Assembly: GCA_031296345.1 (NCBI GenBank)
Contig: JARLFW010000051.1
Location: forward strand, 1-16,401
Length of the DNA stretch: 16,401 bases
Source of the DNA: Nitrosotalea sp.
GTDB lineage: Archaea > Thermoproteota > Nitrososphaeria > Nitrososphaerales > Nitrosopumilaceae
Direction: 5' to 3'
The translations under genes and the position numbers were made by a program. Position 1 is the first letter of the stretch. Each line of letters starts with the position of its first letter. Under the pieces are notes generated by a model. It was not told the DNA's origin and made no database searches. It was given only the letters and a program-made list of their open reading frames with translations. Positions 1 through 6,742 of this stretch are shown here, piece after piece.

Positions 1-691
1 ATATGGAACTGGACAGAGTACAATTGATGGTTATCTCAGATCAATGAATTTGCTATTTGCAGGAAAACGTGTAATTGTTGCAGGATATGGTTGGGTGGGA
101 AGGGGTGTTGCATCAAGATGTCGTGGAATGGGTGCTAAAGTTTGTATTACTGAAGTTGATCCGATACGAGCATTAGAAGCACATATGGATGGTTTAGATG
201 TTTTACCAATGGCTGAGGCAGCAAAGATAGGTGAGATTTTTGTAACTGCAACAGGTCAAACTGGAGTGATTAGAAAAGAGCACATCTTGACTATGAGAAA
301 TGGTGCTATCATGGGTAATGTTGGTCACTTTGATGTTGAAGTGGATGCTAAATTCTTGCTAACTGAATCAAAATCAGTTAGAGAAGTACGACCAAATCTT
401 GATGAATGTGTTCTCAAGAATGGAAAACATGTTTACCTTATTGGAAAGGGACGAATTGCAAATCTTGTTGCAGCAGAAGGACACCCGCCAGAAGTTATGG
501 CGCAATCATTTTCAAATCAGTTGCTATCGATGATATACATTGCAAAGAATCACAAAAAAATTGGAAAGAATGTGATAACAGTTCCACAGGAAATAGACAA
601 ACAGATTGCAGTGGATGCACTAAAAGCAATGAATGTTGATATGGATAAGCCAACTGCAGCTCAGATAAAATACGGTCAAAGTTGGGCATAG
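1..691 (+). CDS. ahcY: S-adenosylhomocysteine hydrolase, 3' part (5' end outside window)
   Basis: Hydrolyses S-adenosylhomocysteine to adenosine and homocysteine in the cytosol, relieving product inhibition of methyltransferases. The open frame runs in from the window edge (first whole codon at base 2), so the ATG at 44 is internal. About 229 residues are visible of roughly 415-430 in the family. They open with the YGTGQST stretch that leads into the NAD-binding domain, followed by the dinucleotide loop GYGWVGRG and the conserved AEGHP segment with its histidine near the C-terminus. The protein ends IKYGQSWA and lacks the Lys/Tyr-containing tail of bacterial and eukaryotic enzymes; short C-termini are, to my knowledge, common in archaeal homologues. 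metG follows 30 bp downstream on the same strand but has its own TATA-like box. Identification is firm; only the N-terminal half is unseen. Confidence 0.95.
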   Translation, partial: YGTGQSTIDGYLRSMNLLFAGKRVIVAGYGWVGRGVASRCRGMGAKVCITEVDPIRALEAHMDGLDVLPMAEAAKIGEIFVTATGQTGVIRKEHILTMRNGAIMGNVGHFDVEVDAKFLLTESKSVREVRPNLDECVLKNGKHVYLIGKGRIANLVAAEGHPPEVMAQSFSNQLLSMIYIAKNHKKIGKNVITVPQEIDKQIAVDALKAMNVDMDKPTAAQIKYGQSWA

Positions 692-700
692 CTTAAATCA
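691..700 (+). promoter_or_regulatory. Putative TATA box for metG
   Basis: GCTTAAATCA lies just after the ahcY stop, centred about 26 nt before the metG ATG at 722. That is where an archaeal TATA box sits if transcription starts at the ATG (leaderless mRNA). It suggests metG can be transcribed independently of ahcY. Judged by eye only. Confidence 0.45.
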
Positions 701-721
701 TACACGAACTTTACTCTGATA

Positions 722-2368
722 ATGAAAAGGGCGATTATTACAAGTGCATTACCATATGCCAATGGCGAAATACATCTTGGACATGTTGCATCTACATACT
801 TACCTGCTGATATAACAACTAGATTTCTAAAACTAAGTGGCGTTGAAGCATATTATTTTTGCGCATCAGATGACTTTGGAACTCCAATTCTAATCCAAGC
901 TGAAAAGGAGAACAAGACTCCTGAAGAATATGTTAAAGTCTGGAACAAACGTGATTATGAAGACTTTACTGCTTTTGGAATAGGGTTTGATTTTTTTTAT
1001 AGGACAAGTTCGCCAGAAAATGTGGCATTTGTTCAGGAAGTCTTTAAAAAATTACAGTCAAATGGTCACATTTACGAAAAAGAGATCATCCAGTTCTATT
1101 GTACTGTGGATAAAGAATTCCTACCTGATAGATATGTACTAGGCAGATGTCCTTATTGTAAAGCAGAAGACCAGTATTCTGATTTATGTGAAAAATGTGG
1201 AAGAGTACCAGAGGAGATTGAAGATCCAAAATGTTCAATATGTAAGAATCCTCCAACGAAAGAAAAGACAAGACACTATTTCTTTAAACTAACCAACTTT
1301 GTTAACGAACTAAATCAATGGTTAGAGGCAGACTCTCACCTGCAAAAGGATGTTAAAAAATATGTACAAAACTGGATAAAAGAAGGCCTTGTAGACTGGG
1401 ATATTACAAGAGACATGAATTGGGGAGTTCCAATTCCTCTTGAATCTGCAAAAGGACAGGTATTCTATGGTTGGTTTGACAATCACCTTGCCTACATTTC
1501 TACTGCAATGAAATTTCTAAACGATAAAGGTATTAACGGAAAAGATTTTTGGAACTCTGCAGATATTTATCATTTCATTGGAAAAGATATCGTGTACCAT
1601 CACTATCTTTTCTTGCCTGCAATGAGGATTGGAATACAAAATGAGTTCAAACTCCCTGATTATATTCCAACTCGGGGGCATCTAATGTTGCAATCTAAAA
1701 AGATCTCAAAGAGTCGTAATTGGTATATTGGTCTTAAGGACTTTGTCGCAATTTATCCTGCAGATTATCTTAGATTTTATCTTGCACTAATTACTCCATA
1801 CAGTCAAGATGATCTTAATTTTGATTGGGAGGAATTTGCTTCAAGAATTAATTCTGAATTGATTGGAAATGTTGGAAATTTTGTAAACAGAGCTCTTGGT
1901 TTTACACAAAAAACTCTATCAGGAGTTGTACCACATACAAACGAATTTGATCCAAGTGACAAAGAGGCCCAAGATAAAATAAATAATTTTTCAAGTGAAC
2001 TTACTGGATTGATGGAAGATAACAGTCTTGATAAAGCACTGAAAAAAATAATAGAGTTTTCTGCCCATTTTAACCAATATTTTCAGAAAAAGGAACCGTG
2101 GAAAGGTGGAGATGGTTCAAACAACTGTGTCTTCATATCTGTAAATGCTGTCAAGAGCTTGGCAATTTCACTTTGTCCATTTTTACCTGAATCCTCTCAA
2201 AGAATATGGGAGCAACTTGGCATGAGTGGTAATGTATCGGAACAATCTTGGAGTTCTATATCTAAAATCGAAATAAAAGAAGGCCACAAGATAGGTCCTG
2301 CCTCTCCGCTCTTCAAAAAGGTGGAGGCATCTGATATTGAATTGCACAAAGCAAGACTTGGAAAATAA
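722..2368 (+). CDS. metG: Methionyl-tRNA synthetase
   Basis: Class I aminoacyl-tRNA synthetase that charges tRNA-Met with methionine in the cytosol. The N-terminal block has the ALPYANG stretch and the HIGH-type signature HLGH (residues 18-21). The KMSKS motif appears as KISKS (327-331). The connective-peptide insert carries a zinc knuckle with C143, C146, C156 and C159. A second CxxC pair (C171, C174) would pair with C127, but its usual partner four residues away is Asp130, so the second zinc site of archaeal enzymes looks incomplete. At 548 aa it ends just after the anticodon-binding helical domain and lacks the C-terminal EMAP/Trbp111-type tRNA-binding domain, which many archaea encode separately. 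The stop codon TAA overlaps the start of the following transporter gene by one base, implying translational coupling. Confidence 0.96.
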   Translation: MKRAIITSALPYANGEIHLGHVASTYLPADITTRFLKLSGVEAYYFCASDDFGTPILIQAEKENKTPEEYVKVWNKRDYEDFTAFGIGFDFFYRTSSPENVAFVQEVFKKLQSNGHIYEKEIIQFYCTVDKEFLPDRYVLGRCPYCKAEDQYSDLCEKCGRVPEEIEDPKCSICKNPPTKEKTRHYFFKLTNFVNELNQWLEADSHLQKDVKKYVQNWIKEGLVDWDITRDMNWGVPIPLESAKGQVFYGWFDNHLAYISTAMKFLNDKGINGKDFWNSADIYHFIGKDIVYHHYLFLPAMRIGIQNEFKLPDYIPTRGHLMLQSKKISKSRNWYIGLKDFVAIYPADYLRFYLALITPYSQDDLNFDWEEFASRINSELIGNVGNFVNRALGFTQKTLSGVVPHTNEFDPSDKEAQDKINNFSSELTGLMEDNSLDKALKKIIEFSAHFNQYFQKKEPWKGGDGSNNCVFISVNAVKSLAISLCPFLPESSQRIWEQLGMSGNVSEQSWSSISKIEIKEGHKIGPASPLFKKVEASDIELHKARLGK

Positions 2369-3597
2369 TGAGCCTTGAATGGATTTCACGAGACGGTAAA
2401 CTATTACTTGGGGCAAGAATTGTTCGAACTTTTTCATATGGATTTCTTAGCGTAATTCTTGCAATCTATCTAAAACTAATCGGGTTTAATGATATTCTAA
2501 TTGGTATAGTACTTACTGCCACTCTAGTAAACAGCGTATTTTTCAATCTCTTTTCAAGTGCTTATGCCGATAAGATAGGCCGAAGAAAAATTCTTGTGTT
2601 GTATGCAGTTTTAATGATAATTTCATCTGTTATATTTTTTGTAACCGATAATTATATATCTCTTATCATTGCGGCACTTGTAGGAACTATAAACGTCACA
2701 GGATCTGAAGTTGGAGCATTTTTGTCATTAGAACAAGCATTATTGCCACAAACTGTTCGTGATGTACAAAAAAGAAATTCTATATTTGCAATTTACAATA
2801 CTGTAGGAACTTTTGCCATGTCTGCAGGGGTACTAGTTTCAGGTTTACCATCTATACTACAACAACATTATGGATTTGATCAAATTGGTGCAATAAAATC
2901 TCTTTTTCTAATTTATGCGGCATGTGCAATAGTAGTTCTTGTAATTTACCTAGTACTTTCTAAAAGTATTGAAGTAAAAGACGGTGCACCCAAATCAGGT
3001 CTTTCCACAAAAAACATCTCTCCAAAATCTAGGGGCATCATTGCAAAAATGTCTTCACTTTTTGCAGTTGATTCTTTTGGAGGTGGTTTTGTAATACAAA
3101 GTATAGTTTCATTCTGGTTTTATACTAGATTTGGAGCAGATCTGTCTACACTATCTTACATCTTTGCAATTGCTGGAGTACTTACTGCCTTGTCTTTTAT
3201 GGCCTCTACAAAACTTGCCTCAAAAATTGGATTGGTAAACACGATGGTGTTTACTCATATTCCATCCAATATTTTATTAATAATACTTGCATTTGCTCCC
3301 ACATTCTCAATTGCCATTTCTATATACTTTGCAAGGATGAGTATCTCTCAGATGGATGTGCCAACTAGGCAGTCATACCTTATGGGAGTAGTACATGAAA
3401 ATGAGAGAATTCAAGCCGCTGCAATGACAAATACATCAAGAAATATTGCTCAAGCAGTAAGCCCTTCCCTTAGTGGAATTATAATTCAGGCACTCTCACT
3501 TTCTGCACCATTTGTCTTTGGGGGAGTCTTAAAAATTGTATATGATGTAGGACTGTTTTTTAGTTTTAGAAAGATAAAGCCACCTGAAGAATTATAG
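2368..3597 (+). CDS. Major facilitator superfamily transporter, substrate unknown
   Basis: A 409-aa membrane protein with about 12 hydrophobic segments in two halves, separated by a hydrophilic loop near residues 205-225, as expected for an MFS carrier. The cytoplasmic loop after the second segment carries the MFS A-motif-like YADKIGRRK (D68, R72, R73, K74). The second half contains MDVPTRQSY followed by a polar stretch, a pattern I associate with a widespread but uncharacterised prokaryotic MFS subfamily. No signal peptide is expected. The ATG shares its A with the metG stop (TAATG), so translation is probably coupled to metG; the gene ends 2 bp from the oppositely oriented dehydrogenase. 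Proximity to ahcY and metG hints at methionine-cycle metabolites as cargo, but that is only guilt by association; drug efflux or another solute is equally possible. Confidence 0.85.
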   Translation: MSLEWISRDGKLLLGARIVRTFSYGFLSVILAIYLKLIGFNDILIGIVLTATLVNSVFFNLFSSAYADKIGRRKILVLYAVLMIISSVIFFVTDNYISLIIAALVGTINVTGSEVGAFLSLEQALLPQTVRDVQKRNSIFAIYNTVGTFAMSAGVLVSGLPSILQQHYGFDQIGAIKSLFLIYAACAIVVLVIYLVLSKSIEVKDGAPKSGLSTKNISPKSRGIIAKMSSLFAVDSFGGGFVIQSIVSFWFYTRFGADLSTLSYIFAIAGVLTALSFMASTKLASKIGLVNTMVFTHIPSNILLIILAFAPTFSIAISIYFARMSISQMDVPTRQSYLMGVVHENERIQAAAMTNTSRNIAQAVSPSLSGIIIQALSLSAPFVFGGVLKIVYDVGLFFSFRKIKPPEEL

Positions 3598-3599
3598 TT

Positions 3600-4466
3600 C
3601 TACCTAGATTTTTCAAGATAAGATAAAATTCCAGTGTAATCTATATCTCCAAGTCCTTCCTTGATTGCTTTTTGATAAATTTCATTTGCAAGTTTGGACA
3701 TTGGCATATTTGCTCCAAATTCTTTTGCAGTATAACTGATTTCATCAAGATCTTTTTGCATCATTTTAAGAAAGAAACTAGGTTCAAAATTTCCATTTGC
3801 CATTTTGGGTCCCTTGTTGATACTCATTCCTGTCTTAAAATATGTCGAATTTAGAACCTCAAGAAATATCATGGGGTCAAGCCCCGATTTTTTTGCAAGT
3901 ATGATTCCTTCAGATAATGCAAGGGCAAGAATTGCAATCTGTGAATTCATTACAAGCTTCATTGCATGTCCAGAACCGTTCTCTCCCAAAAGAAATGTTT
4001 TCTCTCCAATTAAATCAAAAACTTTTTTGCATTTTTCATAAATCTCTTTTTTACCTCCTACCATTACAATCATCTGACCTTTTTCAGCCAAACTTGGTCC
4101 TCCCATTACGGGGGTATCAATCATTGAAATTCCCTCATCTGAAAATTTCTTAGCGATGCTTCTTGATGAGATGGGACTGATTGTACTCATGTCTGCAACA
4201 ATTAATCCATCATGTTTTCCATGGATTATCCCGTTATCTCCAAAAGCCATTTGTTCTATAACTGAAGCATCTTTTAGTATGGTTATGACTAATTCACATT
4301 TACTTGCAAGTTCTTTCGGCGAGTCTACAACTTCAATTCCAAAATTTTTTAAAGATTCTGCTTTTTGTCTAGTTCTATTATATGCTGAAATTTTATGACC
4401 TGATGAGGCCAAACGCTTTGCTATGGCACTTCCAAGAAGACCAGTACCTATTATTCCAACATTCAT
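3600..4466 (-). CDS. NADPH-type beta-hydroxyacid dehydrogenase (glyoxylate/succinic semialdehyde reductase-like)
   Basis: A 288-aa member of the 3-hydroxyisobutyrate dehydrogenase / 6-phosphogluconate dehydrogenase superfamily, which interconverts beta-hydroxyacids (or short semialdehydes) with NAD(P). The N-terminal Rossmann fold has the loop GIIGTGLLG, and after beta-2 it reads YNRT with R31, the residue that in plant glyoxylate/succinic semialdehyde reductase contacts the NADPH 2'-phosphate; NAD enzymes usually have Asp there. The substrate signature is DTPVMGG (117-123), with Met121 where most relatives have Ser. The catalytic motif GSGHAMK supplies K170, in the same register as the plant enzyme, and QKDL plus a GLGDIDY ending also match that subgroup. 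I chose the ATG at 4466 over a GTG one codon earlier. The gene is tail to tail with the transporter, 2 bp apart. The substrate is not settled by sequence; malonic or succinic semialdehyde fits the carbon-fixation context but is inference. Confidence 0.88.
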   Translation of the reverse strand: MNVGIIGTGLLGSAIAKRLASSGHKISAYNRTRQKAESLKNFGIEVVDSPKELASKCELVITILKDASVIEQMAFGDNGIIHGKHDGLIVADMSTISPISSRSIAKKFSDEGISMIDTPVMGGPSLAEKGQMIVMVGGKKEIYEKCKKVFDLIGEKTFLLGENGSGHAMKLVMNSQIAILALALSEGIILAKKSGLDPMIFLEVLNSTYFKTGMSINKGPKMANGNFEPSFFLKMMQKDLDEISYTAKEFGANMPMSKLANEIYQKAIKEGLGDIDYTGILSYLEKSR

Positions 4467-4552
4467 CACAAGGTGATTTCTTTGATGGTATTTTTTTCTA
4501 TTGGCATGAAAATGAGCGCAAATGATATCTCTGGGACTAGAGATGATTAATT

Positions 4553-4672
4553 GTGGAAAAAATTAGAGCATGTCCAATATGTCCAAATTGTGGTTCAAAG
4601 AAGTTTGATAGGATTCCTTCCGATGAAACAATCGTAAAATGCGTAAACTGTGGAAAACAGATAGTGCTCTAA
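4553..4672 (+). CDS. 39-aa zinc-ribbon microprotein
   Basis: A short open frame beginning GTG and ending TAA encodes 39 residues with CPNCG (Cys10, Cys13) and CVNCG (Cys30, Cys33), separated by 16 residues. This is the two-knuckle geometry of a zinc ribbon as found in small archaeal transcription- or ribosome-associated proteins. An extra Cys7 precedes the first knuckle. In-frame stop TGA at 4544-4546 limits extension, so GTG at 4553 is the natural start. A clear TATA box is not obvious. The gene sits in the gap between the divergently oriented dehydrogenase and ilvC. The coding potential is convincing from the paired CxxCG motifs, but function is unknown; it could act as a nucleic-acid-binding adaptor or a standalone zinc protein. 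Confidence 0.7.
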   Translation: MEKIRACPICPNCGSKKFDRIPSDETIVKCVNCGKQIVL

Positions 4673-4740
4673 CAGTCTGCTAATTTTGTCCAATATCTGA
4701 TTCTACCGTAAATTTATTGCCTGCTTTTGAATAATTGTAA

Positions 4741-4750
4741 GTTTTTATTT
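4741..4750 (+). promoter_or_regulatory. Putative TATA box for ilvC
   Basis: The T-rich box GTTTTTATTT is centred about 26 nt before the ATG at 4772, the expected TATA position for a leaderless transcript starting at that ATG. This supports the ATG at 4772 over the upstream in-frame GTG at 4763. Confidence 0.45.
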
Positions 4751-4771
4751 CCTTGATTTCCAGTGTCCGTC

Positions 4772-5770
4772 ATGGCTAAAAGTTGGAAAGATGCAGATGT
4801 AAATTTAGATCTTGTAAAAAATCAAACAATTGCAGTAATTGGCTATGGTATTCAAGGACATGCCCAGGCAAATAATCTCAAGGATTCTGGTCTCAAGGTT
4901 ATTGTTGGCTTGCAAGAATCCGGTGCAAGCTGGAAAAAAGCCCAGCAGGATGGTCATCAAGTAATGTCTATTCCACAGGCGTGTGAAAAAGCAGACATTA
5001 TTCATATTTTGATTCCAGACATGGTCCAGTCAAAGGTCTACAAAGATCTAATTGAGCCAAACTTGAAGGCAGGAAAAGCATTATCATTTTCTCATGCAGC
5101 TGCAATTCATTGGGGCTGGATACATGCACCAAAAGATGTGGATGTAATTATGGTTGCGCCAAAGGGACCTGGTTCCAAAGTTCGTGAAACATATCAACAA
5201 GGATTTGGAACTCCATCAATTGTTGCAGTATTTCAGGATTATACCAAGAAAGCTTGGGAGCGAACACTTGGAATTGCAAAGGGTCTTGGTAGTACAAGAG
5301 CTGGTGTTATTGAAACTACATTCAAAGAAGAAGTGGAAACTGATTGGTTTGGAGAACAAGTAGACCTCTGTGGCGGTTCTGCATCCATGGTAATGAATGC
5401 ATTTGAGACTTTGGTAGAAGCGGGATATCAGCCAGAGATTGCATATTTTGAGGTTCTACATGAATTGAAATTGATAGTAGATATGATTCAAAGATATGGC
5501 ATTGCAGGAATGTACCGAAGAGTAAGTGAGACTGCACGATATGGTGGGCTGACAAGAGGCCCCATGGTTATGGATAAAGATGTTAAAGAAAAGATGAAGA
5601 AAGCATTGAAGATGATTCAGGATGGAACGTTTAACCAAGAATGGATCTCTGATTATCAAAAGAATGGTAAGAACTCATTTGACAAATACATGCAACAGAT
5701 AGATGCACATCAAATAGAAAAAGTAGGAAAGAACATGAGAAAGATGATGTGGCCTGACTCTACTGAATAA
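4772..5770 (+). CDS. ilvC: Ketol-acid reductoisomerase, class I
   Basis: Catalyses the Mg-dependent isomerisation and NAD(P)H reduction of 2-acetolactate or 2-aceto-2-hydroxybutyrate, the second common step of valine, leucine and isoleucine synthesis. The start is taken as the ATG at 4772 (332 aa, MAKSWKDADV), typical for the short class I form; a GTG three codons upstream is possible. The N-terminal Rossmann domain shows GYGIQGHAQ. The cofactor-selectivity loop reads GLQESGASW, with Gln where most homologues have an Arg that helps bind the NADPH phosphate. The C-terminal knotted domain carries the metal-binding stretch ETDWFGEQVDLCGG. It is tail to tail with the mutase small subunit, 2 bp apart; a T-rich stretch just past the stop (about 5778-5789) may serve as an archaeal terminator although it lies inside the opposing gene. 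Confidence 0.96.
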   Translation: MAKSWKDADVNLDLVKNQTIAVIGYGIQGHAQANNLKDSGLKVIVGLQESGASWKKAQQDGHQVMSIPQACEKADIIHILIPDMVQSKVYKDLIEPNLKAGKALSFSHAAAIHWGWIHAPKDVDVIMVAPKGPGSKVRETYQQGFGTPSIVAVFQDYTKKAWERTLGIAKGLGSTRAGVIETTFKEEVETDWFGEQVDLCGGSASMVMNAFETLVEAGYQPEIAYFEVLHELKLIVDMIQRYGIAGMYRRVSETARYGGLTRGPMVMDKDVKEKMKKALKMIQDGTFNQEWISDYQKNGKNSFDKYMQQIDAHQIEKVGKNMRKMMWPDSTE

Positions 5771-5772
5771 AA

Positions 5773-6189
5773 TTACTTTTTCTTTATTAAATTGGTCTGA
5801 ATAAAATCAATTATTGCTGAAAGTGGAGTTCCTGGACCAAAATTTCCTAATACTCCGCCTTTCTCAAGTTGTGACTTGTCATCTTCTGGAATAACTCCTC
5901 CGCCTATTACTAGAACATCCTTGATGCCTTTGTCCTTGATTGCCTTGGCTACTCTTGGAAATAATGTAAGATGAGCTCCATTTAGAAGACTGAGTGCTAC
6001 AACGTCAATGTCTTCATCTTCAACTATTTGGGCAATTCTTTCAGGAGTTGCAAATAATCCTGAATAGATTACTTCCATTCCTGCATCTCTAAACGCTCTG
6101 CATAAGACAAGAGCTCCTCTATCATGACCGTCAAGACCTAACTTTGAGACTAGGATTCTGATCCTCTTTGTCTGGGCCTTTTGTGACAT
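5773..6189 (-). CDS. mcmA2: Methylmalonyl-CoA mutase, B12-binding small subunit
   Basis: A 138-aa freestanding cobalamin-binding domain, the partner of the large catalytic subunit encoded at 7659. Together they isomerise (R)-methylmalonyl-CoA to succinyl-CoA by adenosylcobalamin radical chemistry. The signature DGHDRG (D20, H22, G25) supplies the histidine that replaces dimethylbenzimidazole as lower cobalt ligand. A later GGGVIPEDD supplies the glycine-rich wall of the nucleotide-tail pocket. Length matches the single-domain archaeal form; fused bacterial mutases carry this domain at the C-terminus. It lies on the opposite strand to the large subunit, downstream of a 97-aa unknown gene, yet has its own well-placed TATA-like box. 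Freestanding B12 domains also serve other mutases, but the methylmalonyl-CoA assignment is strong because meaB, the large subunit and the epimerase are all adjacent. Confidence 0.93.
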   Translation of the reverse strand: MSQKAQTKRIRILVSKLGLDGHDRGALVLCRAFRDAGMEVIYSGLFATPERIAQIVEDEDIDVVALSLLNGAHLTLFPRVAKAIKDKGIKDVLVIGGGVIPEDDKSQLEKGGVLGNFGPGTPLSAIIDFIQTNLIKKK

Positions 6190-6210
6190 GTACTTTCAAT
6201 TATGGTTTTG

Positions 6211-6220
6211 GCTTTTAAAA
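6211..6220 (-). promoter_or_regulatory. Putative TATA box for the mutase small subunit
   Basis: Read on the minus strand the box is TTTTAAAAGC, centred about 27 nt upstream of the ATG at 6189. The spacing implies a leaderless mRNA starting at the ATG, independent of the upstream unknown gene. Confidence 0.5.
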
Positions 6221-6286
6221 GGTTTATTTGAGAAGATTAAAAACCTCTGATACTTTCGTGTTTAAAGTCTCTAAAATCTGAGTCAC

Positions 6287-6580
6287 TCATTTGTTTATTA
6301 TTGCCATGAAATGGGTCGTATCTTTACCCGCTGCAAAATCTAGTAACTCTTTTGTAACTTCTTTTCTTAACGCTGTCTGACTTTTACCATATGTTTTACT
6401 CAAGATTTTTTTTAGAACTTCTGGCTTGTGATAACTATCTGAAAAAACAAGACCTTCTTTTTGTAGTTTTTTAGACACCTTGTCATAGTATGATTTCCCA
6501 GTTTTGAGAAGCGCATTCTCAAGAATTAATCCAATTGCATGTTCAATTCGCTCACTATTTTCAAGTAATTTCTGATTCAT
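6287..6580 (-). CDS. Conserved-looking protein of unknown function within the methylmalonyl-CoA module
   Basis: A 97-aa protein I do not recognise with confidence. I place the start at the ATG at 6580 (MNQKLLENSERIEHAIG) rather than further upstream, because a TATA-like box lies about 25 nt before it. The sequence is Lys/Glu-rich and predicted mostly helical, with a first helix around residues 8-25 and basic segments near KVSKKLQK and KKILSKTYGKSQ. It has no Cys pairs, signal peptide or membrane segment. The pattern (amphipathic helix, short basic helices) loosely recalls the small helical 'NitrOD5-like' domains of thaumarchaea, but that is a weak impression. It is divergent from meaB and precedes the mutase small subunit on the same strand with a 97-bp gap. 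Position makes a role with the mutase or its regulation conceivable; nothing in the sequence proves it. Confidence 0.75.
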   Translation of the reverse strand: MNQKLLENSERIEHAIGLILENALLKTGKSYYDKVSKKLQKEGLVFSDSYHKPEVLKKILSKTYGKSQTALRKEVTKELLDFAAGKDTTHFMAIINK

Positions 6581-6600
6581 GTAATGTGTCGTTATAAAGA

Positions 6601-6613
6601 GTATAAAAAAAGG
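6601..6613 (-). promoter_or_regulatory. Putative TATA box for the 97-aa unknown gene
   Basis: On the minus strand the stretch reads CCTTTTTTTATAC, with its TATA-like core about 25 nt upstream of the ATG at 6580. A second AT-rich element (6592-6598) is too close to the start to serve as the TATA box. Confidence 0.5.
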
Positions 6614-6711
6614 TGTAAATGCAATACACACAAATCATAATTTTAACGGTCATGTTTTGTTCATTTTAGGCTAAGATCTCTCTTTAATATCGTACCTGGC
6701 ATAACAACAAG

Positions 6712-6720
6712 ATTTATTGT
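6712..6720 (+). promoter_or_regulatory. Putative TATA box for the meaB-mutase-epimerase operon
   Basis: ATTTATTGT is centred about 27 nt before the ATG at 6743, fitting a leaderless transcript. It argues for that ATG and against the GTG at 6719, which lies within the box. Together with the minus-strand box at 6601-6613 it makes 6581-6742 a divergent promoter region. Confidence 0.5.
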
Positions 6721-6742
6721 GTATTCCTTATCTGACTTTTCT

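Noticed and set aside
4763..4771. GTG start three codons upstream for ilvC
   Set aside because: The ATG at 4772 gives the typical MAKSW-type N-terminus and fits the TATA-box spacing better; the GTG remains possible.
6719..6742. GTG start eight codons upstream for meaB
   Set aside because: It overlaps the TATA-like box, and the ATG at 6743 fits leaderless spacing and usual MeaB N-termini.
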